DNA of 64,000 nt, taken from positions 62,001-126,000 of the forward strand of contig JAZRHM010000001.1 of the NCBI GenBank assembly GCA_045644765.1. The letters are read 5' to 3'. How positions within the stretch are numbered: the first letter of the stretch is position 1; each line of letters starts with the position of its first letter. This DNA is from JAFTYO01 sp045644765 (lineage in GTDB: Bacteria; Pseudomonadota; Alphaproteobacteria; RF32; CAG-239). A program made the translations under genes and the position numbers. The notes below the pieces were generated by a model. It worked only from the letters and a program-made list of their open reading frames with translations. It did no database searches and was not told where the DNA came from. Shown here one piece after another: positions 31,507 to 41,656 of this stretch.

Positions 31507-33390
31507 TTATAAATCAGTTAAACCTATAAGCTTATATTTAACTCTGATTTTATAATCATCAGCATAGCTCTTTAGCAAAGCATCTGCAAAATCTTTAACT
31601 AAAGATTGATATGCTTTACGTTTAACAAGATCTTTTTCTTCTGCACTTAATTCAACAGAATTATCATAATCTTCAACTGCAACGGCAACAATATAGTCAT
31701 CACCATATTGCATTTGACGAGGTGTATTAAGTGCTTCAACAAACATTGCTCTAACATCTGCATAACTAATATTTGCAAATGTTTCATTTCTGGTTATAGG
31801 ACGAGATTTATACACTTTAAATCCGTATCTTGGAGCTACATCGGATAAATCATCTCCATTTTCCAAATCATGCATAATGTCATTTAATTTTTCTTGAGCT
31901 ATAGCTGTTTTTTCATTATCTGACCAAATCTTAACAATTTCATCTTTTACATCTTCAACTGCTTTTGGATGCGCATCATTCACAGTATCAACTCTTATAG
32001 TAAACAAACCTTCATCTGTTTCAATCACCTGACTTGTTTCACCTAAAGCATATGAAAAAGCAGCTTCCACAAAATCAGCACTTTTTACTAAATCTTTAAT
32101 TTCAGTCACTTCTGATGCAGTTGAACCATCATCGGCAAAACCAATTACCTGTCTGACATTAAGATCAAGCTCTTTAGCTATTTCTTCCAGTTCAGTTCCG
32201 GAAGCTAATTTATCCTCTATGGAAGATATAACTTCATAACTTTGATCATATAAACGTTCATCTTTCAGAATTTTTTCAATTTCTGCAGAAGCTACTGCAT
32301 AATCAACCTTAGAGGCTTTTTGAATATCAGCAACTTTTACTATCTGCCACAAATCTTCTACCTTTATCGGTTTTGTATACTGATTTTTCTTCAATGCAAA
32401 AACCTCTGTTGCAAGTTCTGGTAACAGTTCATCTGATGTTGCATAACCCAAGTTTGTATCCTCTTTTGACTGACCTGCAATATTTTGTGCCACATCATAA
32501 AAATCTGCACCTTGTTGTAATTCAAAGAATGCCTTGTTAGCTTGCTTTTCATCATCAAATACTATCTGTAAAACTTGGCGTTTTTCTGATGTCTCATAAT
32601 CTGACTTATTGTCATCATAGTAAAATTTTATATCCTCCGCACTAACTTTGATATTTTTGTAAATATCTGTCATAGGAATATATAAAACAGAAACATCTCT
32701 ACGTTCCGGTTCCATGAAATTAGAAGAAAAATCTTCATAATATTGATTTACTTCTTCATCTGTGATACTTCTGTCAATTACCATATCAGATTTGTTAATA
32801 TTAACATATTTAAATGTACGACGCTTATTATCAACTTTGGTTGTTGCATCCAGTAAAACTTTTGGAACATTAACATTTAAGACCTGAGTATCTACCAACA
32901 AACGACGAACCAAATCCCTGCTGATTGATTTTACATAATCTGCCTCAGATAAACCACTTCTTGATAAAAGCTCCTTAAAAATATCACGATTGAAGTTACC
33001 TGTTTCATCTTTAAATGTAGGATCATTTACTATGAGGCTGTGGATAAATACAGGACTAAACAAAATACCATACTTATCTGCTGTGCGATCAACAACCGAA
33101 TCGGCAACTAATTTTTGCGTCAATCCTGATAAAATAGCCGTTCTCATTTCTTCAGTTATTTCTTGATTTTCACCCAACAATCTGGAAACCATTGCAAGCT
33201 CTTTTTGAGCCAAATATGCAAATTGAGATCGTGGAATTTCGATATTATCAACCTTGATAACCGTGCGATTATTGTTGGCATTACTCAAATAACTGCTAAC
33301 ACCGAACAATGACATAAAACTAAGTGCCGTAAGAGATAATATGAGCTTTGCAACCCATCCTTTTTGTGCCTTTGCTAATTTGTTTATCAT
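31507..33390 (-). CDS. ppiD: Membrane-anchored SurA/PpiD-type chaperone
   Basis: A 627-residue protein with a short cytoplasmic start, one transmembrane anchor (residues 15-36, KLILSLTALSFMSLFGVSS) and a large periplasmic part. SurA_N-like helices occupy residues 45-170, a parvulin-like domain about 265-370 (VLQIVFDDEKQANKAFFEL, then LGYATSDELLPELA), and a second PPIase-like region the C-terminus. It helps outer-membrane and periplasmic proteins to fold. It is divergent from tpiA, as usual in Alphaproteobacteria. Confidence 0.88.
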   Translation of the reverse strand: MINKLAKAQKGWVAKLILSLTALSFMSLFGVSSYLSNANNNRTVIKVDNIEIPRSQFAYLAQKELAMVSRLLGENQEITEEMRTAILSGLTQKLVADSVVDRTADKYGILFSPVFIHSLIVNDPTFKDETGNFNRDIFKELLSRSGLSEADYVKSISRDLVRRLLVDTQVLNVNVPKVLLDATTKVDNKRRTFKYVNINKSDMVIDRSITDEEVNQYYEDFSSNFMEPERRDVSVLYIPMTDIYKNIKVSAEDIKFYYDDNKSDYETSEKRQVLQIVFDDEKQANKAFFELQQGADFYDVAQNIAGQSKEDTNLGYATSDELLPELATEVFALKKNQYTKPIKVEDLWQIVKVADIQKASKVDYAVASAEIEKILKDERLYDQSYEVISSIEDKLASGTELEEIAKELDLNVRQVIGFADDGSTASEVTEIKDLVKSADFVEAAFSYALGETSQVIETDEGLFTIRVDTVNDAHPKAVEDVKDEIVKIWSDNEKTAIAQEKLNDIMHDLENGDDLSDVAPRYGFKVYKSRPITRNETFANISYADVRAMFVEALNTPRQMQYGDDYIVAVAVEDYDNSVELSAEEKDLVKRKAYQSLVKDFADALLKSYADDYKIRVKYKLIGLTDL

Positions 33391-33555
33391 TTTTCTTCCC
33401 TACTGTTTATAATTTTTTTTGCTATTATAGTTTAATAATTATTTATTTCAATTACAAAATATTGGTGTTGAAAACTTTTTTATACTGGAAAAAATAAAAT
33501 CAATATGCTAAAAGATTTGCAGAAACAATTTAACTTAATATAGGATATTTTTAAT

Positions 33556-34317
33556 ATGGCTCGTAAAATTTTAATTGCCGGCAACTGGAAAATGAATTGC
33601 CATTTAGAAGACGGCATTTGCCTTGCTAAAGAAATTGCAACACAAGTAAAGCAACTTGGTAAAACAGAATGTGAATTTTTGGTTTGTCCTCCTTTTACCT
33701 TGCTTACAAGCGTGAAAAAAGCCTTACGCGGCTCTAAAGTATTTCTCGGAGCACAAGATTGTCACACCGCCGAAAAAGGCGCACACACAGGAGATATCAG
33801 TCCATTAATGCTTAAAGACGCAGGCTGTTCATATGTTTTGGTAGGACATTCAGAAAGAAGAGCCGATCACATGGAAAGTAACGAGCTTATATGCCAAAAA
33901 GCTCAAGCATTACATAATGCAGGCTTAAAAGCCGTTATCTGCATAGGTGAAACATTAAGTGAACGCGAATCGGGAAAGACCATTGATGTTTGCACCAAGC
34001 AAATTATGGGATCCGTACCTGAAAATGCTAACGCTTCCAATACCGTAATTGCTTATGAACCTGTTTGGGCAATCGGCACAGGTAAAACACCTACGGCAGA
34101 AGAAGTTCAAGAGACACATGCAGCCATCAGAAAAGTTGTTGCTAAAAAGTTAGGAAAAAGTGTTGCCAATAAGATGCGTTTGTTGTATGGAGGTTCTGTT
34201 AAACCTTCTAATGCTGCAAATCTTTTGGCTTTAGAAGATGTAGATGGCGCTTTAATCGGCGGCGCAAGCTTAAAAGCTGCTGATTTTATGGGCATTGCAA
34301 CAACAGTTTGCAAATAG
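33556..34317 (+). CDS. tpiA: Triose-phosphate isomerase
   Basis: A 253-residue TIM barrel with all catalytic elements: substrate Lys in AGNWKMNC, His in VGHSERR, Glu in AYEPVWAIGTG with the mobile loop GTGKTPT, and phosphate-binding YGGSVKPSNA. It interconverts dihydroxyacetone phosphate and glyceraldehyde 3-phosphate in glycolysis. First gene of tpiA-secG. Confidence 0.97.
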   Translation: MARKILIAGNWKMNCHLEDGICLAKEIATQVKQLGKTECEFLVCPPFTLLTSVKKALRGSKVFLGAQDCHTAEKGAHTGDISPLMLKDAGCSYVLVGHSERRADHMESNELICQKAQALHNAGLKAVICIGETLSERESGKTIDVCTKQIMGSVPENANASNTVIAYEPVWAIGTGKTPTAEEVQETHAAIRKVVAKKLGKSVANKMRLLYGGSVKPSNAANLLALEDVDGALIGGASLKAADFMGIATTVCK

Positions 34318-34340
34318 TAATAAAGAAAAGGAAATAAACT

Positions 34341-34682
34341 ATGGGATCAGTATTGTTAGTTATACATTTAATCACAGCAATTTTTTTAGTTGCTATCATT
34401 TTAATGCAACGTTCTTCCGGAGGCGCACTTAATGGTTTAGGTGGCGGATCCGGTGCTAACAGCTTTTTAAGTGCCAGAGGTACAGGTAACTTGTTAACAC
34501 GCCTTACTGCAATTTTGGCTACCGTATTTTTTATAACAAGTATAGCACTTGCTTTATACTATAAAGGAGTTGAACGTAAAAGTTCTTCTATTTTGGATGT
34601 AGCTCCTGTTACACAAAGTGCTCCGGTTGCACCGGCAGCTCCGGTTACTCCCGAAGTTCCACAGGTTCCTGAAGCAAAATAA
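34341..34682 (+). CDS. secG: Preprotein translocase subunit SecG
   Basis: A 113-residue membrane protein with two transmembrane helices (residues 3-22 and 53-73). The conserved loop ILMQRSSGGALNGLGGGS and FLSARGTGNLLTRLTAIL lie between them. The C-terminal tail is Ala/Pro/Val-rich (APVTQSAPVAPAAP), common in Alphaproteobacteria. It belongs to the SecYEG export channel. 23 bases after tpiA; a terminator follows. Confidence 0.94.
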   Translation: MGSVLLVIHLITAIFLVAIILMQRSSGGALNGLGGGSGANSFLSARGTGNLLTRLTAILATVFFITSIALALYYKGVERKSSSILDVAPVTQSAPVAPAAPVTPEVPQVPEAK

Positions 34683-34707
34683 ACAATGATTGACTTTTAA
34701 GAACATA

Positions 34708-34737
34708 GGCACCTTTAAAAGATAAGGTGCCTTTTTC
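34708..34737 (+). terminator. Terminator of tpiA-secG
   Basis: AGGCACCTT, 8-base loop, AAGGTGCCT followed by TTTTC. It separates secG from pyrG, so pyrG must have its own promoter or rely on read-through. Confidence 0.85.
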
Positions 34738-34755
34738 ACTTTTAAACAAGAAAAA

Positions 34756-36411
34756 ATGAAAGAAAAAAAGATGACTAATTCAAAAACCAAATTTATATTT
34801 ATAACCGGCGGAGTTGTTTCTTCACTAGGAAAAGGACTTGCTTCGGCTTCTTTAGCAGCTGTTTTACAAGGCAGAGGTTTTAAGGTTCGTTTGCGTAAGC
34901 TTGATCCATATTTAAATGTAGATCCGGGAACTATGAGCCCTTATCAACATGGTGAAGTTTTTGTAACCGATGACGGCACCGAAGCTGATTTAGATTTAGG
35001 TCACTATGAACGTTTTTCCGGTGTCTGCGCCACAAAATTTGACAGTATAACTACCGGAAAAATCTACCAAAGAGTAATCGATAAAGAAAGAAGAGGCGAT
35101 TATTTAGGTGCAACCATTCAGGTTATACCTCATGTTACAAACGAAATTAAAGATTTTATTTTGTCTGATTTGGATGATGAAGATTTTGTTTTGTGTGAAA
35201 TCGGCGGAACTGTCGGAGATATTGAAGGTCAGCCATATTTAGAGGCTATACGTCAAGTTGCCTATGATTTAGGTAGGGACCGAGTTATGTTTATTCACCT
35301 AACATTGTTACCTTTCATACCAACAGCCGGTGAACTAAAGACCAAACCGACGCAACATTCTGTTAAAAAATTACAAGAATACGGTATACAACCGGATATG
35401 CTTTTATGCCGTTCTCAAATTAAAATTCCTGAAAATGAAAAAAGAAAATTAGCTCTTTTTTGCAATGTCAGAGAAGAAAATGTAATTGCGGCACTTGATG
35501 TAAGTAATATTTATCAAGTCCCTCTTGCCTACTCTGCAGAAGGCATGGATAGAGCCGTATGTCGTCATTTTGGCATAGATAACGAAACTCCGGCAGATTT
35601 AAGCAAATGGCAACAAATTATTGAAACAATAAAAAGTCCGGAAGGTGAAGTTTATGTTGGTGTCGTAGGTAAATATACCCAACTTTTGGAAGCTTACAAA
35701 TCTTTACACGAAGCTATAAAACATGGTGCCATTGCCAATAAACATCATGTAAAAATAAAATGGATAGATTCAGCTTCTTTAGAAGACGAATCGTCTATGG
35801 AACAATTTAAAAATTTAAATGCAATTATTGTCCCCGGAGGTTTTGGTAAAAGAGGAACAGCCGGAAAAATAAAAGCTATTAAGTATGCGCGAGAACATAA
35901 CATTCCGTTCTTAGGAATTTGCTTAGGTATGCAATTAAGTGTTATTGAGTTCTCTCAAAATATGTGCGGTATAGAAAATGCTAACACCACAGAATTTGAA
36001 GATAATTGCACACCGGTTGTTGACTTGATGACACAATGGGAAAAAGATGGTAGCTTACAAAAACGACAAACAAATGATAACTTAGGCGGAACCATGCGTT
36101 TAGGAGCATATCCTTGCCATATAAAAGAAGGATCCAAAGCCGCTAAAGTTTACGGTAAAAACGAAATTTTTGAAAGACACAGACATCGTTACGAGGTCAA
36201 TATATCTTTTGAAGAAACACTTAGTAAAAATGGTATGATTATAAGCGGAAAATCTCCGGATGGCACTTTACCTGAAATTGTAGAGCTTACAAATCATCCT
36301 TGGTTTATTGCTACACAATTTCATCCGGAATTAAAATCCAGACCATTTGAACCACACCCATTGTTTGTGTCTTTGATAAAGGCCGCAATTGAAAATAGCA
36401 GATTGGTCTGA
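34756..36411 (+). CDS. pyrG: CTP synthase
   Basis: A 551-residue enzyme that aminates UTP to CTP with glutamine. The synthetase domain has FITGGVVSSLGKGLASAS, the Mg site and GTVGDIEGQPYLEAIRQ. The class I glutamine amidotransferase domain has the nucleophile Cys in FLGICLGMQL and the His/Glu pair in FHPELKSRP. Two in-frame ATGs (34756 and 34771) are possible, neither with a strong Shine-Dalgarno; the second (MTNSKTKFIF) matches the family start better. A terminator follows. Confidence 0.96.
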   Translation: MKEKKMTNSKTKFIFITGGVVSSLGKGLASASLAAVLQGRGFKVRLRKLDPYLNVDPGTMSPYQHGEVFVTDDGTEADLDLGHYERFSGVCATKFDSITTGKIYQRVIDKERRGDYLGATIQVIPHVTNEIKDFILSDLDDEDFVLCEIGGTVGDIEGQPYLEAIRQVAYDLGRDRVMFIHLTLLPFIPTAGELKTKPTQHSVKKLQEYGIQPDMLLCRSQIKIPENEKRKLALFCNVREENVIAALDVSNIYQVPLAYSAEGMDRAVCRHFGIDNETPADLSKWQQIIETIKSPEGEVYVGVVGKYTQLLEAYKSLHEAIKHGAIANKHHVKIKWIDSASLEDESSMEQFKNLNAIIVPGGFGKRGTAGKIKAIKYAREHNIPFLGICLGMQLSVIEFSQNMCGIENANTTEFEDNCTPVVDLMTQWEKDGSLQKRQTNDNLGGTMRLGAYPCHIKEGSKAAKVYGKNEIFERHRHRYEVNISFEETLSKNGMIISGKSPDGTLPEIVELTNHPWFIATQFHPELKSRPFEPHPLFVSLIKAAIENSRLV

Positions 36412-36414
36412 TGC

Positions 36415-36448
36415 AAAAAGAGACTTACTTAAAGTAGGTCTCTTTTTT
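36415..36448 (+). terminator. Terminator of pyrG
   Basis: AAAAAGAGACTTACT / AAGTAGGTCTCTTTTTTT with one mismatch, directly after the stop codon. Confidence 0.88.
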
Positions 36449-36540
36449 TACCTTTTCTCCACAATCAACACACTTCATGATTGCAAAAAAAAAAATAAAC
36501 CTATAATTTGGCTAGAATACCATTTTTAGGAGTTTTTTTG

Positions 36541-37161
36541 ATGAAATTATTTAAGAACAATCAATACGGAAGAAGCATGGTTGAGATGTTGGGTGTTTTG
36601 GCCATCATCGGTGTTTTATCAGTTGGCGGTATCGCAGGTTATTCTAAGGCGATGTTTAAATATAAATTTAACAAAACAATGGACATTATTACTCATGTTA
36701 TCTATCGTATTATGGAATTAGATGAATCGGATTTTGGAGGAAGCGGAATATATGAAAATACCGAAATGCACAGATACGGAATTATGCCTGAGTGTGATGT
36801 TAGCGAAGTAAGTCCTTATTGCGAATTACCTTTAGGTAAACTAGGTATGTCTCTAGGAGGATACGGAATTCACGGACTCGGTGGAGGTTTACAGATTGAC
36901 CTTGATCAAGAACCTCTTGATGCTTGTATTGCTTTTTTAACATCAGAAATTTATAAAAACGTACCCAACGACTGGTGGAAACCATTATCTGATGAAGGCA
37001 CAGGAGGATATCTCGAAGTGTGCAACGGTAATGGATGTACGGCGGCGATACCAAGGGGAAGCTCAAAAATAAATCTAACAAATACCGAGATTCTAACAGC
37101 TTGTACAACATGCCAAACCGGAGAATGTACTATACATTGGGTTATTAGAGAAAAAGATTAA
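36541..37161 (+). CDS. Orphan type IV pilin-like protein, copy 2
   Basis: A 206-residue protein; ATG 36541 has AGGAG upstream (the frame is open from 36508). The leader MKLFKNNQYG is cut before RSMVEML, with Glu at +5, then a hydrophobic helix and SKAMFKYKFN. The body is Gly-rich (SLGGYGIHGLGGGLQI), and the C-terminus has CTTCQTGECTIHW, with Cys spacing like copies 1 and 4. It stands alone between the terminators of pyrG and its own. Confidence 0.8.
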   Translation: MKLFKNNQYGRSMVEMLGVLAIIGVLSVGGIAGYSKAMFKYKFNKTMDIITHVIYRIMELDESDFGGSGIYENTEMHRYGIMPECDVSEVSPYCELPLGKLGMSLGGYGIHGLGGGLQIDLDQEPLDACIAFLTSEIYKNVPNDWWKPLSDEGTGGYLEVCNGNGCTAAIPRGSSKINLTNTEILTACTTCQTGECTIHWVIREKD

Positions 37162-37165
37162 TTTT

Positions 37166-37191
37166 AAGCCTCTGTAAAGACAGAGGCTTTT
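37166..37191. terminator. Terminator after pilin-like copy 2
   Basis: GCCTCTG, loop TAAAGA, CAGAGGC followed by TTTTAT, five bases after the stop codon. Confidence 0.82.
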
Positions 37192-37243
37192 ATCTATATT
37201 TTAAGCTTAAGTATCACATTTAAAAATTGTAAACAGCAAAAAA

Positions 37244-39517
37244 TTATACACGCCGTAAGAAAGTTCCCATAATTTTCTTACGTCCGGCTTTATCAAAAAA
37301 CACATCGCATTTTTGCCCATCAACCGATAAAATCGTGCCATATCCGAAAGATTGATGATAAACCCTTACTCCTTTTAAACCCTTACCTGAAGAACCGTAA
37401 TATTCTTCCGTCGGCTCATACGAATAATCAGATGATGTTGTTTTCTTTTCATAAAAATCAGTTTTATTGTTGTAAGAACCAAAATTTTGATATCCGCCGG
37501 TATATTGACGATTAACACTATTTATTATTTTAACACAATCTGTCGGAATTTCATTTAAGAATCTGGAAGGTACATTATTTTGCCACTGACCATAAATTCT
37601 TCTGTTCATGGCTGTTAAAATATAAAGCTTGTGTTTTGCTCTGGTTATGGCAACATAGGCCAAGCGCCTTTCTTCTTCTAATGCATTGCTTCCACCCTCA
37701 TCTAAACTTCTTTGATGTGGAAATAAACCTTCTTCCCACCCCGGTAGAAAGACCACATCAAACTCCAAACCTTTTGCAGAATGAAGCGTAATCAACATAA
37801 CTTTATTATTATCAATTGCGCTATCATTTTCCATAACAAGGCTGACATGTTCCAAAAAGTCAAATAATGTCGGATACTTTTCTTTATCACCCAAAACACC
37901 GATAAGCTCTTTTAAGTTTTCAATTCTTCCCGGAGCTTCTACTGATTTATCATTTTTGAGCATATCAAAATAGCCCGAATCGTCTAAGATTTGCGTTGCT
38001 AAATCATCAGAGGAAACTATCTGTGAAATCTTATTCCATTCATCAAAATTGGCTATCAATTCTTGTAAAGACGTCTTAGCCTTACCTGTAATCAGCCCTT
38101 GAGCAAGCATTTCTTTGACAGCAGAAAACATCGATATATGATTATCTCGTGCATATATTTGAAACTTTTCAATACTTTTTGCACCGATTCCTCTTGCCGG
38201 TTTATTTATTATGCGTTCAAAAGCCAAATCATCATCAGGTTGTACCACGACTCTAAAATAAGCCAGTAAATCTCTAATTTCCTGACGTTCATAAAACTTT
38301 GGTCCGCCTATAACTTGATATGGAATAGCTTCTGCCATAAATTTTTCTTCAAATTCACGTGTCTGAAAAGCAGTACGCACCAAAACAGCCATATTTGAAT
38401 ATTGATATCCGCTAAGTTTTAAGTTTTCAATTTGGTTTGCAATATATTGAGCTTCTTCCGAACCGTTATATGAACTTACAAGAGAGATTTTTTCATTTTC
38501 ACAATTCAACGCCGGTGAATTATCGGCAACTTTTAACATTTTTCCAAGACGCCCCTGATTGTGACCTATTAAATTTGAAGCTGCTCTTAAGATATTTGCC
38601 GTTGAACGATAGTTTCGCTCCAAACGAATCACTTTTGCATCTTGAAAATCTTTTTCAAAACGCAATATGTTTTCAATTTCGGCACCACGCCAAGAATAAA
38701 TAGATTGATCGTCATCTCCGACACAACATAAATTACGATGCTTTTGAGATAACAATCTCAACAATAAATATTGAATAACATTAGTGTCTTGATACTCGTC
38801 AACCATAATATACAAAAACTTGTTTTGATATTTTTCCAAAATATCCTTATGCTTTTGCAAAATTTGCAATGTATATAAAATTATATCACCAAAATCCACG
38901 CAATTAAGTTCGACAAGGCGAGCTTGATATTTTTTGTAAACGATAGTGCTTAAATTATGTTTATATTCAGGTTTTATTTCTTCTACGGAAATTCCCTTAT
39001 CTTTTAAACGCTGAATTTTATCAACAAAAGCTTGAGGAGGATATTTTTTTTCATCGATACCTTCAGCTTCAATAATCTGCTTGATAAGGCGTTTTTGATC
39101 ATCTTCGTTCAATATGGTAAAATTATTTTTCAAACCAACCAATTCTGCATGATAACGCAAAATTTTAACACATATGCTATGAAATGTTCCGAGCCAAACA
39201 GAATCGGCCATAGGTCCTATCATATCCATAACTCTTGTTTTCATTTCTCTGGCGGCCCTATTGGTAAAAGTTACAACCAAACAATTGTATGGTTGAGCTT
39301 TCATTGTGGCCAATATGTAGGCCAATCTGGTAGTCAAAACCTTAGTTTTACCGGTTCCCGCCCCTGATAAGACAAGAAGAGGTCCTTGCGTATTCTCCAC
39401 TGCCAATCGTTGCTCCGGATTCAGATTATCAAGCCATGAAAAATTTGGCTTGAGAGCACTTATATTATCATAAGTTTGGGGTTGCGGGTTTTCTTCAAAA
39501 TCAAATATTCCATCCAT
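37244..39517 (-). CDS. uvrD: UvrD/PcrA-type DNA helicase
   Basis: A 757-residue SF1A helicase. Motifs run in order: Q motif LNPEQRLAVE, Walker A GAGTGKTKVLTTR, VDEYQDTN (motif II), VGDDDQSIYSWRGAE (III), RLERNYRST (IV), LITLHSAKGLEFDVVFLPG (V) and AYVAITRAKHKLYIL (VI). The C-terminal Tudor-like tail (GLKGVRVYHQSFGYGTIL) is the RNA-polymerase-binding domain of PcrA/UvrD. It unwinds DNA 3'-5' in nucleotide excision and mismatch repair. Divergent from moxR. Confidence 0.95.
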   Translation of the reverse strand: MDGIFDFEENPQPQTYDNISALKPNFSWLDNLNPEQRLAVENTQGPLLVLSGAGTGKTKVLTTRLAYILATMKAQPYNCLVVTFTNRAAREMKTRVMDMIGPMADSVWLGTFHSICVKILRYHAELVGLKNNFTILNEDDQKRLIKQIIEAEGIDEKKYPPQAFVDKIQRLKDKGISVEEIKPEYKHNLSTIVYKKYQARLVELNCVDFGDIILYTLQILQKHKDILEKYQNKFLYIMVDEYQDTNVIQYLLLRLLSQKHRNLCCVGDDDQSIYSWRGAEIENILRFEKDFQDAKVIRLERNYRSTANILRAASNLIGHNQGRLGKMLKVADNSPALNCENEKISLVSSYNGSEEAQYIANQIENLKLSGYQYSNMAVLVRTAFQTREFEEKFMAEAIPYQVIGGPKFYERQEIRDLLAYFRVVVQPDDDLAFERIINKPARGIGAKSIEKFQIYARDNHISMFSAVKEMLAQGLITGKAKTSLQELIANFDEWNKISQIVSSDDLATQILDDSGYFDMLKNDKSVEAPGRIENLKELIGVLGDKEKYPTLFDFLEHVSLVMENDSAIDNNKVMLITLHSAKGLEFDVVFLPGWEEGLFPHQRSLDEGGSNALEEERRLAYVAITRAKHKLYILTAMNRRIYGQWQNNVPSRFLNEIPTDCVKIINSVNRQYTGGYQNFGSYNNKTDFYEKKTTSSDYSYEPTEEYYGSSGKGLKGVRVYHQSFGYGTILSVDGQKCDVFFDKAGRKKIMGTFLRRV

Positions 39518-39624
39518 ATTATTATACTTCTTGTATTTTACGTTTTAACAATATATATAATAGTATTATCAGAAATGAAAGAGTTTTTAATAAAACTTAT
39601 AAACAATTAAAAGGAACAGATATT

Positions 39625-40614
39625 ATGTCAGATTTAAGAGAGAAAGTTATTGCCTTAAAAGCACACTTAGAAAGCAAAATATTAGGCCAACAAGATCTAA
39701 TTCAAAAACTTCTTATCACACTTTTAGCCTCAGGACATGCCTTGGTAGAAGGCGCCCCTGGTTTAGCTAAAACCAAAGCTATCAAAACTTTATCTGACAG
39801 TATCAGTGCAAAATATAACCGCATTCAATTTACTCCTGATTTATTACCATCAGATATAACAGGTAGTGAAATTTATCTTTCCGGTACCGGCAAATTTGAG
39901 TTCAGAGAAGGCCCTGTTTTTGCCAATCTGATTCTTGCCGATGAAATCAACCGTGCTCCTGCAAAAGTTCAGTCGGCTTTGCTCGAAGCCATGGCGGAAC
40001 ACCAAGTTAGCGTCGGCGGAAAAGTTTATCCGTTGCCGAATTTATTTATGGTAATGGCAACACAAAATCCTATTGAACATGAAGGAACATACAATTTGCC
40101 GGAAGCGCAACTCGACAGATTTTTAATGCACATAAAAATTGATCAACCGGATGCCATAACCGAACGTAAAATCTTGGAACTTGTAAGAAAAGAAGATATG
40201 GCTTGCGGTGACGATAAACAATGTTGGGAAGAATATAGTAAAACTTATGAAAAAATGTCACCGGAAGAAATTTTATCCGCCGGACATGAGGCTCTTAGCG
40301 TCCACACATCAGAATCTGTTGTAAACTATATGATTGAACTGATAATGGCAACAAGAAACCCTTCAAAATATGACAAGAACCTGGATCAAATGGTAAAATT
40401 CGGAGCCAGTCCCAGAGCCACAATCGCTCTTGATAAATGTTCTAAGATTAATGCTTGGCTTGATAATCGTGATTTTGTTACTCCGGATGATATCAATGCC
40501 GTTATATATGATGTTTTACGCCATCGTATAATTTTGAGTTTTGAAGCAATGGCTGAAGGCATCACTGTTGATGATATTATAAAAGCTTTGTTAAAAGCTG
40601 TTCCATTACCTTAA
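39625..40614 (+). CDS. MoxR-family AAA+ ATPase
   Basis: A 329-residue AAA+ protein. Walker A is EGAPGLAKTKAI, Walker B LILADEINRAPAKVQSALLEAM, sensor 1 MVMATQNPIEHEGTYNLPEAQLDRF, shown here across residues 145-170, and the C-terminal lid contains GASPRATIALDKC. MoxR ATPases act as chaperones with DUF58 and von Willebrand A-domain partners. It is followed after 14 bases by a DUF58 gene, but the vWA genes that usually complete the set are absent. Confidence 0.92.
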   Translation: MSDLREKVIALKAHLESKILGQQDLIQKLLITLLASGHALVEGAPGLAKTKAIKTLSDSISAKYNRIQFTPDLLPSDITGSEIYLSGTGKFEFREGPVFANLILADEINRAPAKVQSALLEAMAEHQVSVGGKVYPLPNLFMVMATQNPIEHEGTYNLPEAQLDRFLMHIKIDQPDAITERKILELVRKEDMACGDDKQCWEEYSKTYEKMSPEEILSAGHEALSVHTSESVVNYMIELIMATRNPSKYDKNLDQMVKFGASPRATIALDKCSKINAWLDNRDFVTPDDINAVIYDVLRHRIILSFEAMAEGITVDDIIKALLKAVPLP

Positions 40615-40628
40615 ATCGGGAGCATTAG

Positions 40629-41570
40629 GTGGTAGATTTAACTAAAATAAGCCATTTATGGAAAAAACACGAAAAGGCAGATTTGGATGGTCTGGTTCCG
40701 AGTTTTAGTGAGCTAACAGAAATCAAGCGTTATGTACCTTATTTAAAGAATTTTGAATTTAATCAATCTTCAAACAAATCTGGAGACTTTAAATCTTCTT
40801 TTAAGGGACGAGGCATGGAGTTTGAAGAAGTAAGATCCTATACTTACGGAGATGATGTCAGAGATATAGATTGGCGCGTAACAGCCCGAAAAAATCAGCC
40901 TTATACAAAACTTTATACTGAAGAAAAAGACAGAGAAGTATATATTTGGCTTGATTTGTCTTCTAAAATGCGTTTTGGAACAAAAAATGAGTTAAAATCT
41001 GTTACAGCAGCAAAAACCGCTTCTCTTTTAGGCTGGTTTGCACTAGCGAATCGCGATAGATTAGGTCTCATGATATATGATGGTAATAAAACACATATAT
41101 TTAAACCTCAAAGAGATTATGAAAATTTACTCATTTTGTTAAAAAAAATTGAACAGATTTCAAGAAATTGCCTGAACGAAACCCAAGAAAACCAAAACAT
41201 AATAAAATCTTTACAACTATCATCTAAACGAATCGGAAGAAAATCTATAGTATTTGTTATAAGTAGTTTTGATTTTCCGAACGATGATATAAAACGTGAA
41301 ATATCTGCTCTATCTTTTAATAATGATGTTTATTTGCTAAATATTTATGATGCACTGGAAGATATAGCTCCACCTAAAGGAGAATATTTAGCTCAATATC
41401 AATCAAAAAACCAACTTTTGATTAGTTCCGGAAAAAATTTTGAACAAAATTATCAAGCATATTTTGTAAACAAAAGACAACTTTTAAAAGATTTTTGCAT
41501 AAAATTTAATTGTAAATATCGACAAATAAGAACCGATTTGCCGATTTATAAGCAATTAAGACCCCTTTAG
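40629..41570 (+). CDS. DUF58 domain protein (MoxR partner)
   Basis: A 313-residue protein starting at GTG 40629 with GGGAG 8 bases upstream. The DUF58 signature is in residues 60-110: KGRGMEFEEVRSYTYGDD, VRDIDWRVTARKNQPYTKL and REVYIWLDLSSKMRFG. The region after that has a vWA-like order (FVISSFDFPNDD). It has no transmembrane segment. It is expected to work with the preceding MoxR ATPase in envelope or metal-cofactor assembly; the client is unknown. Confidence 0.88.
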   Translation: MVDLTKISHLWKKHEKADLDGLVPSFSELTEIKRYVPYLKNFEFNQSSNKSGDFKSSFKGRGMEFEEVRSYTYGDDVRDIDWRVTARKNQPYTKLYTEEKDREVYIWLDLSSKMRFGTKNELKSVTAAKTASLLGWFALANRDRLGLMIYDGNKTHIFKPQRDYENLLILLKKIEQISRNCLNETQENQNIIKSLQLSSKRIGRKSIVFVISSFDFPNDDIKREISALSFNNDVYLLNIYDALEDIAPPKGEYLAQYQSKNQLLISSGKNFEQNYQAYFVNKRQLLKDFCIKFNCKYRQIRTDLPIYKQLRPL

Positions 41571-41656
41571 TGACATTTCAAAACTTGACATAAATAATTT
41601 TAGGTGCTATGCTCTGCACATTAATTATTTTGAACTTAAACAAAGAAGAGAAAAAC